Positions 45,711 through 55,583 of a DNA stretch of 64,000 bases are shown here, one piece after another. The DNA is from Plasmopara viticola. Its lineage: Eukaryota; Oomycota; Peronosporomycetes; Peronosporales; Peronosporaceae. Position 1 is the stretch's first letter; every line of letters begins with the position of its first letter. A model generated the notes under the pieces. It had not been told where the DNA came from and searched no databases. It was given only the letters and a program-made list of their open reading frames with translations. Both the position numbers and the translations under genes were made by a program. The stretch is taken from the NCBI GenBank assembly GCA_001695595.3, contig MBPM02000055.1, positions 248,001 through 312,000 of the forward strand, written 5' to 3'.

Positions 45711-48700
45711 ATGGAGTCCGCGCCCTCGCCTCCTGTAGTGGACGACGGCCTCGTATTCTTGCCACGCGCATCCCCAGCCCTCGAGTTCTTGTGTGTGATC
45801 CTATACCTGACACTAGCCCTCGTGGCCGCATGTCGTGCACTGTCACAGAAATCAACGCTGCATGGCAGTCAGCGTAGCACGTTCCAGCGCCTCATGGTGC
45901 TCTTCGCCCTGACGCGTGCGGCGTCTTTCGTGGGCGAGCGCGTCGTCCGCAACCTGCTCAATCGTGCGTCCTTGTGTCTCTTCTTTAGTCTTGTCTTGTT
46001 CCAGACACTGTTGTGGATTGACATTGCCAATCCAAAAATTTCGAGGCGCTCGAGACGCATCTGGGTCGCGTTTATTGTGGCCAACGGACTCTTTTATGCC
46101 ACTGTCTTGGGACTCTGTGTGCTCCACGAAGCCAAGGTAGCGCAAGCGCAACACGCCAAGGCCAGACTTGATCGGTCGACGCTTTTAACGGGTGTATTGC
46201 CCGTGCTCTTTATCGCCTTGGGCAGCTTTGTCAGCTCGCTTGGACTCGTGTACTCGACCTGGCAAATGCGCTGTCGAGTGGAAAGAGTCCTCAAGCCTTC
46301 CGGCGATGGATTAAGACGACGATTAGATGAACGCGTGGAAAAGAAGCTCACGAGAGCGCTGAGGTTTACGAGCATCGTCATGGGCGTGTGCTCTGTGCTG
46401 TTTCTGTTGCGGACAATCATTTACATTCAGCGGCCATTTTCCCACCAAGGATGTGGAGACATTCACAGTCCAGACGTGTGTGTAGTAGTGGGCTATGCGA
46501 TCCCCGAGATTGTGCCATGTGCGTTGTTTCTTGTCCTCATGTGGGAGGTGGAGCCAACGCTGGAAATCCCGTCGAGACGTAACGTGGCTTTGACGAATGG
46601 ACGCGCGACGTCAGAGACGACGCCATTGCTAGAGCATGAAGTATGGGTCCAACCGCGACTTGAACCGACAAATAAGTTGACGAAAGGAACCCGCGTGACA
46701 CCGAATCAGACGGTCGCGCTGCCGGTTGCATCGCCCGGCTTACAGAGCAATTGTCTCGTAGCTGGTCGTCGGCCGAGTCCGCTGTCGTTAGGTCTTGGTA
46801 ATGGCGTACTGGCTCGGGCAAGACGACGACTAGAACTTGTGATGCGGCACCATTTAGGTGGAATAAGTGACGAGCCGCAGTCACACGACCAGCTTGGTAT
46901 GGTTGAGTCAACAAGCTGCGCAGATTCGCCGTCGGAAGCACTTGAGTACGAGAATCGAGCAAAACTTGTGACTTTTTCGGATGGATCTCGAAACAGCGAG
47001 TCGCAATGGCCAGTGCAGTTTGAGCCCTCGACGCCCCGTGCCTGGTTATCGTTTCAATGCTTTAACTTGACTCTACCCTCCAAGTCATCCGTACGATCGT
47101 CTTCCTTCGTTGTGTTGCATTTGATAAGCTCCGAAACAGGCGCAGCGCTTGCCGAACTTGGTCAAACCGAGATTTCGTACTCCAAAGATCCATGTTTTCA
47201 CATGATGCTGCCCGTCGATATGCGAGAACAAGATGTGCTGCGTGTATCGGTGTACTCGGTCCGAAACCCAAAATCTTTAGAGGATCTGAATAGCCAGTGG
47301 CTTGTTGGCGACCCAGTTGTGCCACTCTCGTCCTTCATGATAGGCTCAGCACCTGCAATTGGACGGGCAGCCATTTTCATGTTGTATTCGCCTTTGTCAC
47401 GGACGCGATCTTCAGGTGAAATTGTTATTCGATGTGAAGCGGAGGTCAAGGGCCTACATGCCGGAATGTCTAGTGACGGGCTTGAGCGTATCACGCGGTC
47501 TTTCATGTATGTTGGGATTCGTAACCCTGTTGTTAATGATGGCCCGGATCGCGAAAATTCCGCATTATCCGAAGTCGCCTTGCAGATGATCAGTCTTGCG
47601 GCTACTTCTCAACAGACGCAAGGCAAAATGCTGGTAGAAGAAGAACTGATTGAAAGCGTGTACACATGGGAAGTCCCTTATCAATTGCTCCAGTTGATTC
47701 TATCCGACTTGCTCATAAAACTTGATTTATTAAAACGTGAAATTGCTTTTGTGGATGGTGATGAAAGCTCCTCATCGACTTCTTCCAGTCAACTTTCAAC
47801 CCCTAGCGTTGGTGGTCGTTCAGTGCCATCGTTGAATCCAGCTTCTCTTGGAGCCCTTGATGCTGTGCAAGAACATGATACAGACCAGGCAACGCTGAAA
47901 GATTCAGCCCTGCTCAGGTCGACCACCTCTGAATCGTTGAAATTGGGAAATCGAACTAAACCAACAACTAGCGTGGGTATGCTATCGGAAATGATTATCC
48001 AAATCCAAGATGATGCTATTGAGCGAAAGCAGCGGAAATGGCGTACGGATCTTGTAAAGACAATGGAGCAATACATTTCGGAGGTCGAAGATTCTATTTT
48101 GCGGTACGGGGCCACACAACATGCTGGACTCACGTTTAAGCCAAGTACAATGAAAGCGGACGCAGATCTACGATTTCTGGCGTTAAATCTTCATCAGCAG
48201 TTGATGACTGTTGGTAACGCAGCTCCTACGTCTGTTAATGATGTTCATTATGGCGACCAAACAAGCGCTATTCGCTATGCCCGCCTAGTCAACTCATTCG
48301 TCGGGACTTTTGTGTCGTCACCTTATCAATCTCAAGATTCGAGCGTACGCAGACAGCAATCTGACCTGGATTCCATGGTGTTCGTGGACGATGATGACAT
48401 CACCGACGAAAAGAAAGTCTCTTTTCCTTCGCCGTCGGATAATTTGCCACTTGAGCCTGTTGAAGCATTACGTCGGCGTATGATTTCGTTTGATTCCGCA
48501 GAGACGATTGTTAGCAAAGGAGTTGCGGGAGAAAGTGATTCTGTGCCTTCCGAGCAGCGAAAGCTGGCAGAGACCATTGTTGCGATGGGAATTACCGAAG
48601 AAGAATTTAAGAATCTATACGAGCTTGATGACAACAATGATACTTTGGAAGCTATTGACGTTGTCGCCAACGTACTTGTAAATGAATCCAACGGTGAAGA

Positions 48701-50102
48701 AATGAAGTGTGCAGTGCCAAGTCGTGATGGAGATTCGAAGTCTCATGGCTCGGTGTCCGGCGTAGAAACAACCAAAACAGCAATGACTACCGATTCACGA
48801 GCTACAGGCCGATCCCCGTTTTACAAGCACACGATGTACGGTACAACAACAGTTGGCGCGTTTGCGGCGCACGTGTATGGGTTCAAAAGTGGTGGTGTGC
48901 GGCAAATGCGTGAAGAGCTAGAGAGGCTTAAAGCACGATCAGTCAAAGCCGCGCAGGCCGGATCAGATCTAACGATGGACGCATTGGAGCGTAAGTACAA
49001 TGAATTAAAATGGGATGTTGAGCGCCGACTCGAGGTAGCTTTTTGCCAGGCAATGAGCGCTCTTGTCACGTGTTTCCAGCAAACGCTTTACGTGCATACG
49101 CGCAATCACCGGGATTTTGGCCCCTACCCGCTCAAGGCCTGTGGAATTGACTACCTCGAAATGCTCACGAGAGTTGGTTTCTTGTTCTCGGTAGAAAGCT
49201 TGTTGTCGACGTATGGCAATGAGTTAGGGATGTTAGGTGATACAGAGGCAGCTGTTAAGGAACTCGGGAAGGTCCAGATTAAGCTGCGGCCTGTCAAGTC
49301 ACCGCGTGCAACTGCTTTTCGTGTGTCCATCACTTCGGGACCGTCAGGTTTTGTAATTGAACTTCCCATCATCACACGCCAAGCGACCGACTTTCCTGAC
49401 CGTAGCATGCATCGAGTTCCAGGACAAGACACAGTGTCTGGGGCTATTTATTTGTGGCTACCAACTCCAGAGCAGAAATTACGCGCAAAGTTTTTGTTTC
49501 AAAAGCAGATACGCGTGGTACCAGTGATTTTTTCTCAAGGATTAAATGAAATGCAGACGGTCGCCAACACCGTCGGCAAGGCATTTTTACAAAAAAACAT
49601 TAATGCTGAAAATGTAAGGGAGCTAGAGGCGTATGTTAAAAACTTTACTGAGTGGGTCCATAAGAAACAGCGTCAAGACGAGTCATCAATTCCGATCTAC
49701 AGTGCTCAGGACCTTGATCGGATTAAGACGTCATTAGTGGCATTGAAGGTCAACATTCAGCTTTCTGGTCGATCAAAACGGATGTCTATTCTCAGTCTGT
49801 CTTCATCCATCGCCCGTTGTATCGGTGGCGGTCGAGTGACAATGTGCAAGTCGGCTAAGGATAGGACCTCCATGTCGATCACTCTTGAGGAAGCAAATCT
49901 GCTTGGGCGCTTACACGGTCTTCCCGCTGATGAGATGGAAGCTTTTACGAACCTTCTTCGCACATACGGCGTTCGGCGTGAAAATGCACGGAAGAACATT
50001 GGAAAAGCACAATACTGTTTCAGCGCGCTGCAAAATTATATGCTACCGCAAGATTATCAGTGCCCACCTGGCACGGGAGGTGGCAGTCGGGCGTATACGT
50101 AG
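45711..50102 (+). CDS. Seven-TM receptor-like / inositol-polyphosphate-4-phosphatase fusion
   Basis: A 1463-residue single-exon protein. The frame is open 60 codons further upstream without ATG-led receptor-like sequence. I chose the ATG at 45711 because GC-rich coding and TM1 follow it. Seven hydrophobic segments lie near residues 23-43, 58-79, 87-106, 116-138, 158-182, 217-240 and 256-280. A C2-like region follows at about 437-545, then a Ser-rich linker. The C-terminal 300 residues match type II inositol polyphosphate 4-phosphatases (INPP4): VVPVIFSQGLNE, the catalytic Cx5R loop CKSAKDRT with Cys1379, then GVRRENARKNIGKAQYCF. INPP4 enzymes remove the 4-phosphate of PI(3,4)P2. The fusion resembles the oomycete 'GPCR-bigram' architecture and would place the phosphatase under direct membrane-receptor control (inference). 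It is convergent with the RWP-RK gene, about 110 bases away. Confidence 0.93.
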   Translation: MESAPSPPVVDDGLVFLPRASPALEFLCVILYLTLALVAACRALSQKSTLHGSQRSTFQRLMVLFALTRAASFVGERVVRNLLNRASLCLFFSLVLFQTLLWIDIANPKISRRSRRIWVAFIVANGLFYATVLGLCVLHEAKVAQAQHAKARLDRSTLLTGVLPVLFIALGSFVSSLGLVYSTWQMRCRVERVLKPSGDGLRRRLDERVEKKLTRALRFTSIVMGVCSVLFLLRTIIYIQRPFSHQGCGDIHSPDVCVVVGYAIPEIVPCALFLVLMWEVEPTLEIPSRRNVALTNGRATSETTPLLEHEVWVQPRLEPTNKLTKGTRVTPNQTVALPVASPGLQSNCLVAGRRPSPLSLGLGNGVLARARRRLELVMRHHLGGISDEPQSHDQLGMVESTSCADSPSEALEYENRAKLVTFSDGSRNSESQWPVQFEPSTPRAWLSFQCFNLTLPSKSSVRSSSFVVLHLISSETGAALAELGQTEISYSKDPCFHMMLPVDMREQDVLRVSVYSVRNPKSLEDLNSQWLVGDPVVPLSSFMIGSAPAIGRAAIFMLYSPLSRTRSSGEIVIRCEAEVKGLHAGMSSDGLERITRSFMYVGIRNPVVNDGPDRENSALSEVALQMISLAATSQQTQGKMLVEEELIESVYTWEVPYQLLQLILSDLLIKLDLLKREIAFVDGDESSSSTSSSQLSTPSVGGRSVPSLNPASLGALDAVQEHDTDQATLKDSALLRSTTSESLKLGNRTKPTTSVGMLSEMIIQIQDDAIERKQRKWRTDLVKTMEQYISEVEDSILRYGATQHAGLTFKPSTMKADADLRFLALNLHQQLMTVGNAAPTSVNDVHYGDQTSAIRYARLVNSFVGTFVSSPYQSQDSSVRRQQSDLDSMVFVDDDDITDEKKVSFPSPSDNLPLEPVEALRRRMISFDSAETIVSKGVAGESDSVPSEQRKLAETIVAMGITEEEFKNLYELDDNNDTLEAIDVVANVLVNESNGEEMKCAVPSRDGDSKSHGSVSGVETTKTAMTTDSRATGRSPFYKHTMYGTTTVGAFAAHVYGFKSGGVRQMREELERLKARSVKAAQAGSDLTMDALERKYNELKWDVERRLEVAFCQAMSALVTCFQQTLYVHTRNHRDFGPYPLKACGIDYLEMLTRVGFLFSVESLLSTYGNELGMLGDTEAAVKELGKVQIKLRPVKSPRATAFRVSITSGPSGFVIELPIITRQATDFPDRSMHRVPGQDTVSGAIYLWLPTPEQKLRAKFLFQKQIRVVPVIFSQGLNEMQTVANTVGKAFLQKNINAENVRELEAYVKNFTEWVHKKQRQDESSIPIYSAQDLDRIKTSLVALKVNIQLSGRSKRMSILSLSSSIARCIGGGRVTMCKSAKDRTSMSITLEEANLLGRLHGLPADEMEAFTNLLRTYGVRRENARKNIGKAQYCFSALQNYMLPQDYQCPPGTGGGSRAYT

Positions 50103-50212
50103 ATAGATGGTGAAGGTCATGCACTGAAATTTTTTACACTGGCGCGTGATCATTGATTTGTGTTTGTGTTTGAGTGGACTAAACATTACAAAGACTACAG
50201 GCAGTAGAATGT

Positions 50213-51196
50213 TTAGTGGCGCAAAGTCAAAATGTCCTTCATCGACATGGTGCGATTATGAGTGGACAGCTGGTGGATTCCGCCTTTCTGCTCTGCTGGC
50301 GTTTCGTTTCTAGAGCTGGTGAAGATAGAGGCATCAACCAGTAAGTTGAGTGATGGAATGGGTGACGACTTGCAAGGAGTTGGGATTTGCGTGGAGGTTT
50401 TGCGGGCTGTCCATGTATTACTATCAAGATATGGACTTCCGGTCGAGGCTGCGACGCTTGAATGCTTGCTTGGACTAACATGCTGGAGGTCGAATTTGAA
50501 CGTTTGATCTGTGGGTGGTGGGGACAATAATGTGTTTGCTGGAGATTCCAAAACTGCAAAGGTTGGTGAGGGTCGCGCCACCAAAGGCGCTTTGGTGATA
50601 GAAAAGCTCTCATTAGAGCGTTTGACGTTATCAGGAGAAGTCGAGATGGTGTCAAATAGCGACTCTCTCGACAAACAACAGGAACTTGCGCGCACAACCG
50701 ACGTTTTCAATGGCATTGCTTCCTTTAATGATGAAGAGCGCAGCTGTGGCATCTTTACTTGCAACAGACGCTTGGCGCTCGCACCACGAAGACTAGGAGC
50801 GTTCGGGTGCAGTACGGCTGTGGGTTGCGACTCGCCTTCCTTTGCCAGCATACGTCGTAAATTTTCCATGGCCTCCTGGCGGATGCGCTCGACATTTTTT
50901 TCGCTTCGAAATCCAAGGTATGGCCAACGGCGGATCCCGAGCGAACGGCACACGCGAATTAGCGTGCGGCTGCTGATTCCCAGATCTTCTGCTGCTTTTT
51001 TGGCGGTGAATGTGAAAAGCTGAGCAAGGACGTCGAAGGTCAGGGTCTTGATGCCGTGCCTTGTGTGGACTCGGACGACGTACGATGCGTATGATGTTGC
51101 AAGTGAGCTATTGTGGCGTGGCATGCTTGACGAAGCAGGAAATGCAGCTAGCAAGGGGACAATTGTGTGCACGGAAGGTAACTTTGGGCTATCCAT
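50213..51196 (-). CDS. RWP-RK domain protein, putative transcription factor
   Basis: The predicted protein has 327 residues. The frame is open for 75 codons further upstream but without an ATG, so I start at the ATG at 51194-51196. Residues about 52-98 form an RWP-RK helix-turn-helix: LTFDVLAQLF, TAKKAAEDLGISSRTLIRVCR, then GIRRWPYLGFRS. The family signature RWPxRK is altered here to RWPYLG, keeping RWP (residues 90-92) but not the following basic pair. The rest is Ser/Pro/Thr-rich and probably disordered. RWP-RK proteins are known from plants, where they act in nitrogen response and gametogenesis, and from oomycetes as an expanded family. Expected location is the nucleus. It is convergent with the 7TM-phosphatase gene. 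Confidence 0.88.
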   Translation of the reverse strand: MDSPKLPSVHTIVPLLAAFPASSSMPRHNSSLATSYASYVVRVHTRHGIKTLTFDVLAQLFTFTAKKAAEDLGISSRTLIRVCRSLGIRRWPYLGFRSEKNVERIRQEAMENLRRMLAKEGESQPTAVLHPNAPSLRGASAKRLLQVKMPQLRSSSLKEAMPLKTSVVRASSCCLSRESLFDTISTSPDNVKRSNESFSITKAPLVARPSPTFAVLESPANTLLSPPPTDQTFKFDLQHVSPSKHSSVAASTGSPYLDSNTWTARKTSTQIPTPCKSSPIPSLNLLVDASIFTSSRNETPAEQKGGIHQLSTHNRTMSMKDILTLRH

Positions 51197-52212
51197 GAAT
51201 GAAATGGTGACTTCTTGTGCCAGCAAACTCGAGCTAAGGCCAGCGATTGCTCTTGAGTTTTCGTGGCGTCTAGAAAATTGACTATGCGTTGCTACAGAAC
51301 TGCTGTTGTCCTGTTTGTGATCTGCCACGGCAGGTTTGAAAGTGTCTTGGAGGCAACTTGGCCGTATTTCGCAAATATGGGAGCGGTGTGCAATAAAAAG
51401 TCGTTGGTGGCGAAAGAACAACTCTTGACTCGGCCAGCTTAGCAGTCAGCAATTACTGCACGCGCTTTACATACAAACCTCTTCTACCGTTTGCGTCTTT
51501 CTGGCTTTGCAGTTTGGGTTGGTCGTACACACTGTACAGTTCATGAGTGACACACGCGACGCTCTGCCAGTTTTGTCTTCGCTTCCAGTTTTCGACGGAA
51601 GTTCCGCGCTACCAACAAGCTGCTATGTCATCGCACTGAAATGGTGCCAGCGGAGTGCTCTCTTTAGCCAACACGGGGCGGTTGATGAAAGGGGTCTTTA
51701 AGAGGTTTCAAGGTCGCTGATGACGTACCTGTAAAGCCATGATGAACGCTAGGATGGCCAGTTGCCCAAAGGACACTTCAATGTGGCAAGAAGCCTGTCC
51801 TCACGCTCAAAGTTTGGGCTAAGAGGAGCCCTTTTCTGATTGTTTTTGTAAGCCACCCACCCGTCTTGCAAAAGTGATCATATCCTGATACACGATCGGC
51901 GACCACAACTGATGTGTTTTATCATGATGACGAAAACTTGGTGTTATATGAATGACAGTATTGATCCTGTGGGTCTGCTCTCTACGATTACTGCATATCT
52001 CGACGTGCTATCTGTATCACGAGGACTAGTTCATCATCGTCTGCATCGTTTGCCACGTCGAGAAGCGTTTACATTATGAACAGCCAGACTTTCTCCTACA
52101 TTACATAACTAGGATACTTGGATATTAGTACCAAAATACTGTGAGTCTCAGTTTTTTTTTGAACTGTCAAAAGTACTAATATCTGAATACTATCGATCAG
52201 CTGCACTTCAAC
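51197..52212. other. Intergenic, likely promoter of the RWP-RK gene
   Basis: The 225 bases directly upstream of the RWP-RK ATG stay open on the minus strand and may be 5' UTR or unannotated exon. A plus-strand frame at 51507-51701 has no recognisable content. Short words of the type ACTAATAT..GAATACTAT occur at about 52173 and 52430, flanking the next gene model's first exon. Confidence 0.4.
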
Positions 52213-52729
52213 ATGGCAAACATGCACACCACTTCTATGTCTAACGGGTCGTCATGTGAGCGGCCATCGCCACTGCGTTGTGTCTCCAGATCTTCCGTTA
52301 GTCCTACTGCCACACATGCGCCAATGCTTGCGCAAGAATCACCACGACGTGTTGGTCGTACGCGCTTGACTAAACTAGAAGCAGTAGCGCTGCCACCTTA
52401 TCCACAAGCATTTTCGAGTAATGCCCAGTAACTAATATGTATATGAATACTATGCTTTTTTCCAAGACTGTACACATTTGTTACCCCTGCGTTGGCTGCA
52501 TACTGAGAGGCCTGCGCGGTTCGAAATGCCCGAGGGAAAGAAAAAAATTACTCCAAGCCCGACAGAACCAAAAATCACACTAATAGCAAAGTTAGCAAAG
52601 TTCACGAAACTTACAACTCCAACTTTATTTTTTGACCCCGTGATCACAAAACTTGACGGTATCACAATATTCGACATCATCTACAAGAGTCATATATTTA
52701 CTCATACGTGTATCTTTTTCTCACTATAG
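52213..52729 (+). CDS. Hypothetical two-exon protein
   Basis: Exon 1 (52213-52417) starts at an ATG in the context CAACATGG and encodes a Ser/Thr/Pro-rich region ending in RTRLTKLEAVALPPYPQAFS. A proposed 49-nt intron (52418-52466) has a GTAATG donor, a CTAAT branch-like word and a TTTTTTCCAAG acceptor, and its phase joins exon 2 (52467-52729) in frame, giving 155 residues. The first part of exon 2 (LPLRWLHTERPARFEMPEGKKK) looks coding, while the last 50 codons look doubtful and might be UTR after a missed intron. As modelled, its stop codon directly abuts that of the next, convergent gene. No family is recognised. Confidence 0.4.
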
Positions 52730-53159
52730 AGCCTTCAAACCGACGCCCTCAAAGCCGCCACTCGTGATTTCCATGCTCTCTGCGGCTTCTGATTCGTCAA
52801 ACGCACGACGAACCGCCGCGGACGCGCTGCTCTTCTGTTTCTTGATTCTAGGCGACTTGATGGGATGTGCCACGTTCTGCTAGCGATAACGTACACATGT
52901 CAAACAAGAGGCTGTGAAAAATGGGTCTTTGACCACGTACAGTGCTGACACCCAGCTGTTTACACAGTATCTCGGCCTCTGCCCACTTGAGCACGCCGTA
53001 CTCAAGACACCACTTTTGCGCCATGCGACTGTCCGGTCGTTGCTGCAAAAGACTTTCGTAGAATACACGATCTGCAAACCCTGGAGACGGCGTCGGATGC
53101 TTTTGGCCGGGCTTGCGGTTCGCTTCCTGCTCCTTCGACCACTCTTCCTCTTCAATCAT
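52724..53159 (-). CDS. Small conserved-looking protein, two exons
   Basis: Exon 1 (52941-53159) starts with ATG and encodes 73 residues: an acidic then Lys/Pro-rich start (EEEEWSKEQEA, KPGQKHPTPSPGF) followed by FYESLLQQRPDSRMAQKWCL and YGVLKWAEAEILCKQL. A 61-nt intron (52880-52940; GTACGT donor, CGCTAG acceptor, phase 0) leads to exon 2 (52724-52879) with a basic patch (PRIKKQKSS) and an acidic end. The total is 124 residues. The FYESLxxQRPDSxMAxxWCLxYG phrase looks like a conserved domain of small eukaryotic proteins, but I cannot name it. The basic patch could serve nuclear targeting. It diverges from the ELMO gene, with 215 bases between the two ATGs that probably form a shared promoter. 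Confidence 0.75.
52880..52940 (-). other. Intron of the 124-aa gene
   Basis: On the minus strand it begins GTACGTGG and ends ATCGCTAG. Without splicing the frame runs into non-coding-like sequence; with it, the reading continues for 51 codons to a TAG. Confidence 0.75.
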
Positions 53160-53374
53160 TTACCACAATGTAGTAGGCACAAATTTTAAGAATTGACACA
53201 TTCCGAATATCGAAAATGTTTCGGTCCTTTACTCGTAGAATTTTTCACAAAAAGGAAAAGACATACAGCAAATTAAGAAAATATTGTGATTCCTCCAACT
53301 TTTGTTGTAGAGATGGCTACAGTCGACGACTGCTACAAGTTGCCGTCAATTTACTGATTAGTATCTTGCATTTC
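53160..53374. promoter_or_regulatory. Probable bidirectional promoter
   Basis: The only DNA between two divergent start codons. I could not identify an initiator or TATA element with certainty. Confidence 0.4.
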
Positions 53375-54573
53375 ATGGATGCATCTCGGCCTCTGCTCGC
53401 CGGCGATGATAGCGAAGACGAAGAAGTGACTACACGCTCTACCAATTGTCTGTCTTGTTATCTTCCGACTGGCAACAAAGCCAAGGTCGCGAAGACCATG
53501 ATATACCCATGCAACGGCCACGTACCTCGCTTGGCTTCTAGCGATGAAAGTGGCGTAGGTGAGAGCAACTGGTGGCTGTGCAGTCGACCGTGCAGTCAAT
53601 GGCCGTGTTGGAAGTGGGTATTTCCTGACCGCATTGGCGAGTACGAAGACTTTGCCACGTCGGCGCAGATGGGAGAGATCTATGCACTGCGACAGATTGC
53701 GCGCGAGCACTTTGAGCCAACATTACCAGGTGAGCAGCTGCGTGTATGATTGCAACCTCAAGTATTCAAATGCTCAATTGTTTGCAGAGGACAACGACAT
53801 GTTGCAACATCTTTGGGACGGCTTATTCTCAACTCTTCCGTACGAAGGACGCATCAATTTGCGGTGGCGTGACGTGGGGTTCCAAGTACGTTACGTTGCG
53901 ACTGCCAGGATCGGCCACCTGACTGGTAGTAATATATTCTGTTATGTGCGCAGAATGACGACCCGGTATCGGACCTCCGCACATCCGGACGACTAGCCGT
54001 CCGGATGCTGCTCTACTTTTCAGATCACCTCAACGACGAGTTCAAGGTGATGAATCTTAGAAAAGTGGCATGTTATGCAATGGCTTGATCGTTTACACAT
54101 AATTGTAGCGTATGATACGTGAAAATCGGTTTCCTGTGTGTCTGTGTGCATTAAACCTGCTAGAAATGCTCTTGTGTCACTTCAAACTGAAAGAGCCACT
54201 GCCACTTGTTTGTCCGTGCTGCGGCACGGAAAATGCGGAGCTCGAGACGTCGAAACAGCCCAGTCGAGCACACCCAGAATTGTGCGGGTTTGTAGCATTG
54301 ATGGAAGACGCGTCTCTACTCGCGTCGTCGGCTTCGTCGCATCAATTAGCCTGCGTGGAAGGTGGGCCTGCAGAGATTGCTCTCGCGCACGTATTCGCGC
54401 ACTCGTTATTGGTGATGGATGGTGTGTGGAAGCAGCAGCTGCAGCGAGATCCAACTACAACGTTGATGCATTTTCGTGAGGCTTTGACCGAGACAAGAGA
54501 GCGCGTAGTGGCTATCCTTTCGCGCCAACGGAAACCCTTCACACTCACAGAGCTCGACCGAGCACGTTGCTAG
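53375..54573 (+). CDS. ELMO-domain protein
   Basis: A four-exon model: 53375-53729, 53788-53885, 53954-54046 and 54109-54573. The introns are 58, 68 and 62 nt, all GT-AG and all phase-consistent, giving 336 residues. I chose the ATG at 53375 although the frame is open to 53216. Residues 1-75 are polar. The ELMO region begins near WKWVFPDRIGEY (79-90) and continues with a LWDGLF segment, LRWRDVGFQ plus NDDPVSDLR at 143-160 (family pattern W-K-x-x-G-F-Q-x-x-x-P-x-x-D-x-R), GRLAVRMLLYF, and NRFPVCLCALNLLEMLL in the last exon. ELMO-domain proteins act with small GTPases, either as GEF partners (ELMO/CED-12) or as Arf-family GAPs (ELMOD). This compact form resembles the ELMOD kind (inference). A CPCCG motif follows the domain. 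It is tail-to-tail with UNG, 107 bases apart, and a decayed copy of its 3' end lies at 58.9-59.1 kb. Confidence 0.88.
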
Positions 54574-54680
54574 TGAGAGAAACAGTCGGTCGTCAATTCT
54601 GTATAGTACAGTTTATAATCAGAACAAACAAACAGACTTCAAGACATCCAACGCATCTATTAACAGTTGCTTGCATAATT

Positions 54681-55583
54681 CTACCGCACGTTCCAGTCAA
54701 TAGGGTCCTTGCCATGCGTTTCAAGGTAGCTATTAGCCCGCGAAAAACACTTGGAGCCCAGAAACGGCGCATTGGTTTTAGTAGCGCCCAGCGGTGACGG
54801 GTGGGAAGAGCGGAGCACTAGATGCCGCGTTGCATCGATGATTGCACCCTTTTCTTGCGCAGGTTTACCCCAAAGCAGAAACACAACGTTCGAAGTGTCT
54901 TTGTTGATTGTAGCGATGATGGCATCGGTGAATTGTTCCCAGCCGCGCTTCTTATGCGAGTTGGGCTCCCCATGACGCACGGTGAGTACCGTATTGAGAA
55001 GAAGAACACCTTGTTGACTCCAGCAGGTTAAACAGCCGTGACGTGGGCGATCAATGCCAACGTCGTTCATGGCTTCCTTGAAGATGTTTTTAAGACTCGG
55101 TGGCGGTGGGACCCCATGACGCACCGAAAAGCTCAGTCCGTGCGCCTGCTGCGGTCCATGATACGGGTCCTGACCTAGAATGACAACCTTTAAATCGGAA
55201 AATGTCGAGTCTCGCAGCGCTGCGAATACATCGGCCGGTGGCGGGTAAATGGTCTTCTTGCGGCCTTCTTCCGCCTCCAAGAATCGTGTCAATGCCTGGA
55301 AGGAAGCACGAGCAAATTCTTTGTGCAACAGATCAAACCATGACGGATGCATGAGTGAACGCAGCTGTATCATCTTGTGTAGCCCTGCGAAACTCATCAC
55401 GTCGTCGGTTTGCTCCTGGTCGAGATCTAATTGTTGCACGGTTTGTGTTTCCGTTTCGCTAACACGCACTATGCTTTTCACGTCCGACTCGTCGCAGTCG
55501 ACAATCTTCTGCGTTGTGCGGTGCTTCTTAAGAAGCGGCTGTGCACCAAAGAACGTGCGGATATCGCGTGTCGTTCCTTTCAT
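54681..55583 (-). CDS. UNG: Uracil-DNA glycosylase
   Basis: A 300-residue family 1 uracil-DNA glycosylase that removes uracil from DNA in base-excision repair. The start is the ATG at 55581-55583; five further open codons upstream begin with TTG and were rejected. Residues 6-12 (RDIRTFF) resemble a PCNA-binding PIP box, as in nuclear UNG isoforms. The catalytic water-activating loop GQDPYHGP is at 137-144 with Asp139. The strand/loop LLLNT is at 193-197, and the leucine/DNA-intercalation loop HPSPLGA is at 261-267 with catalytic His261. All family-essential residues are present, and residues 76 to the end match the usual catalytic domain length. It is a single exon. A decayed inverted copy of its C-terminal coding part lies at 58.6 kb. 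Confidence 0.97.
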   Translation of the reverse strand: MKGTTRDIRTFFGAQPLLKKHRTTQKIVDCDESDVKSIVRVSETETQTVQQLDLDQEQTDDVMSFAGLHKMIQLRSLMHPSWFDLLHKEFARASFQALTRFLEAEEGRKKTIYPPPADVFAALRDSTFSDLKVVILGQDPYHGPQQAHGLSFSVRHGVPPPPSLKNIFKEAMNDVGIDRPRHGCLTCWSQQGVLLLNTVLTVRHGEPNSHKKRGWEQFTDAIIATINKDTSNVVFLLWGKPAQEKGAIIDATRHLVLRSSHPSPLGATKTNAPFLGSKCFSRANSYLETHGKDPIDWNVR

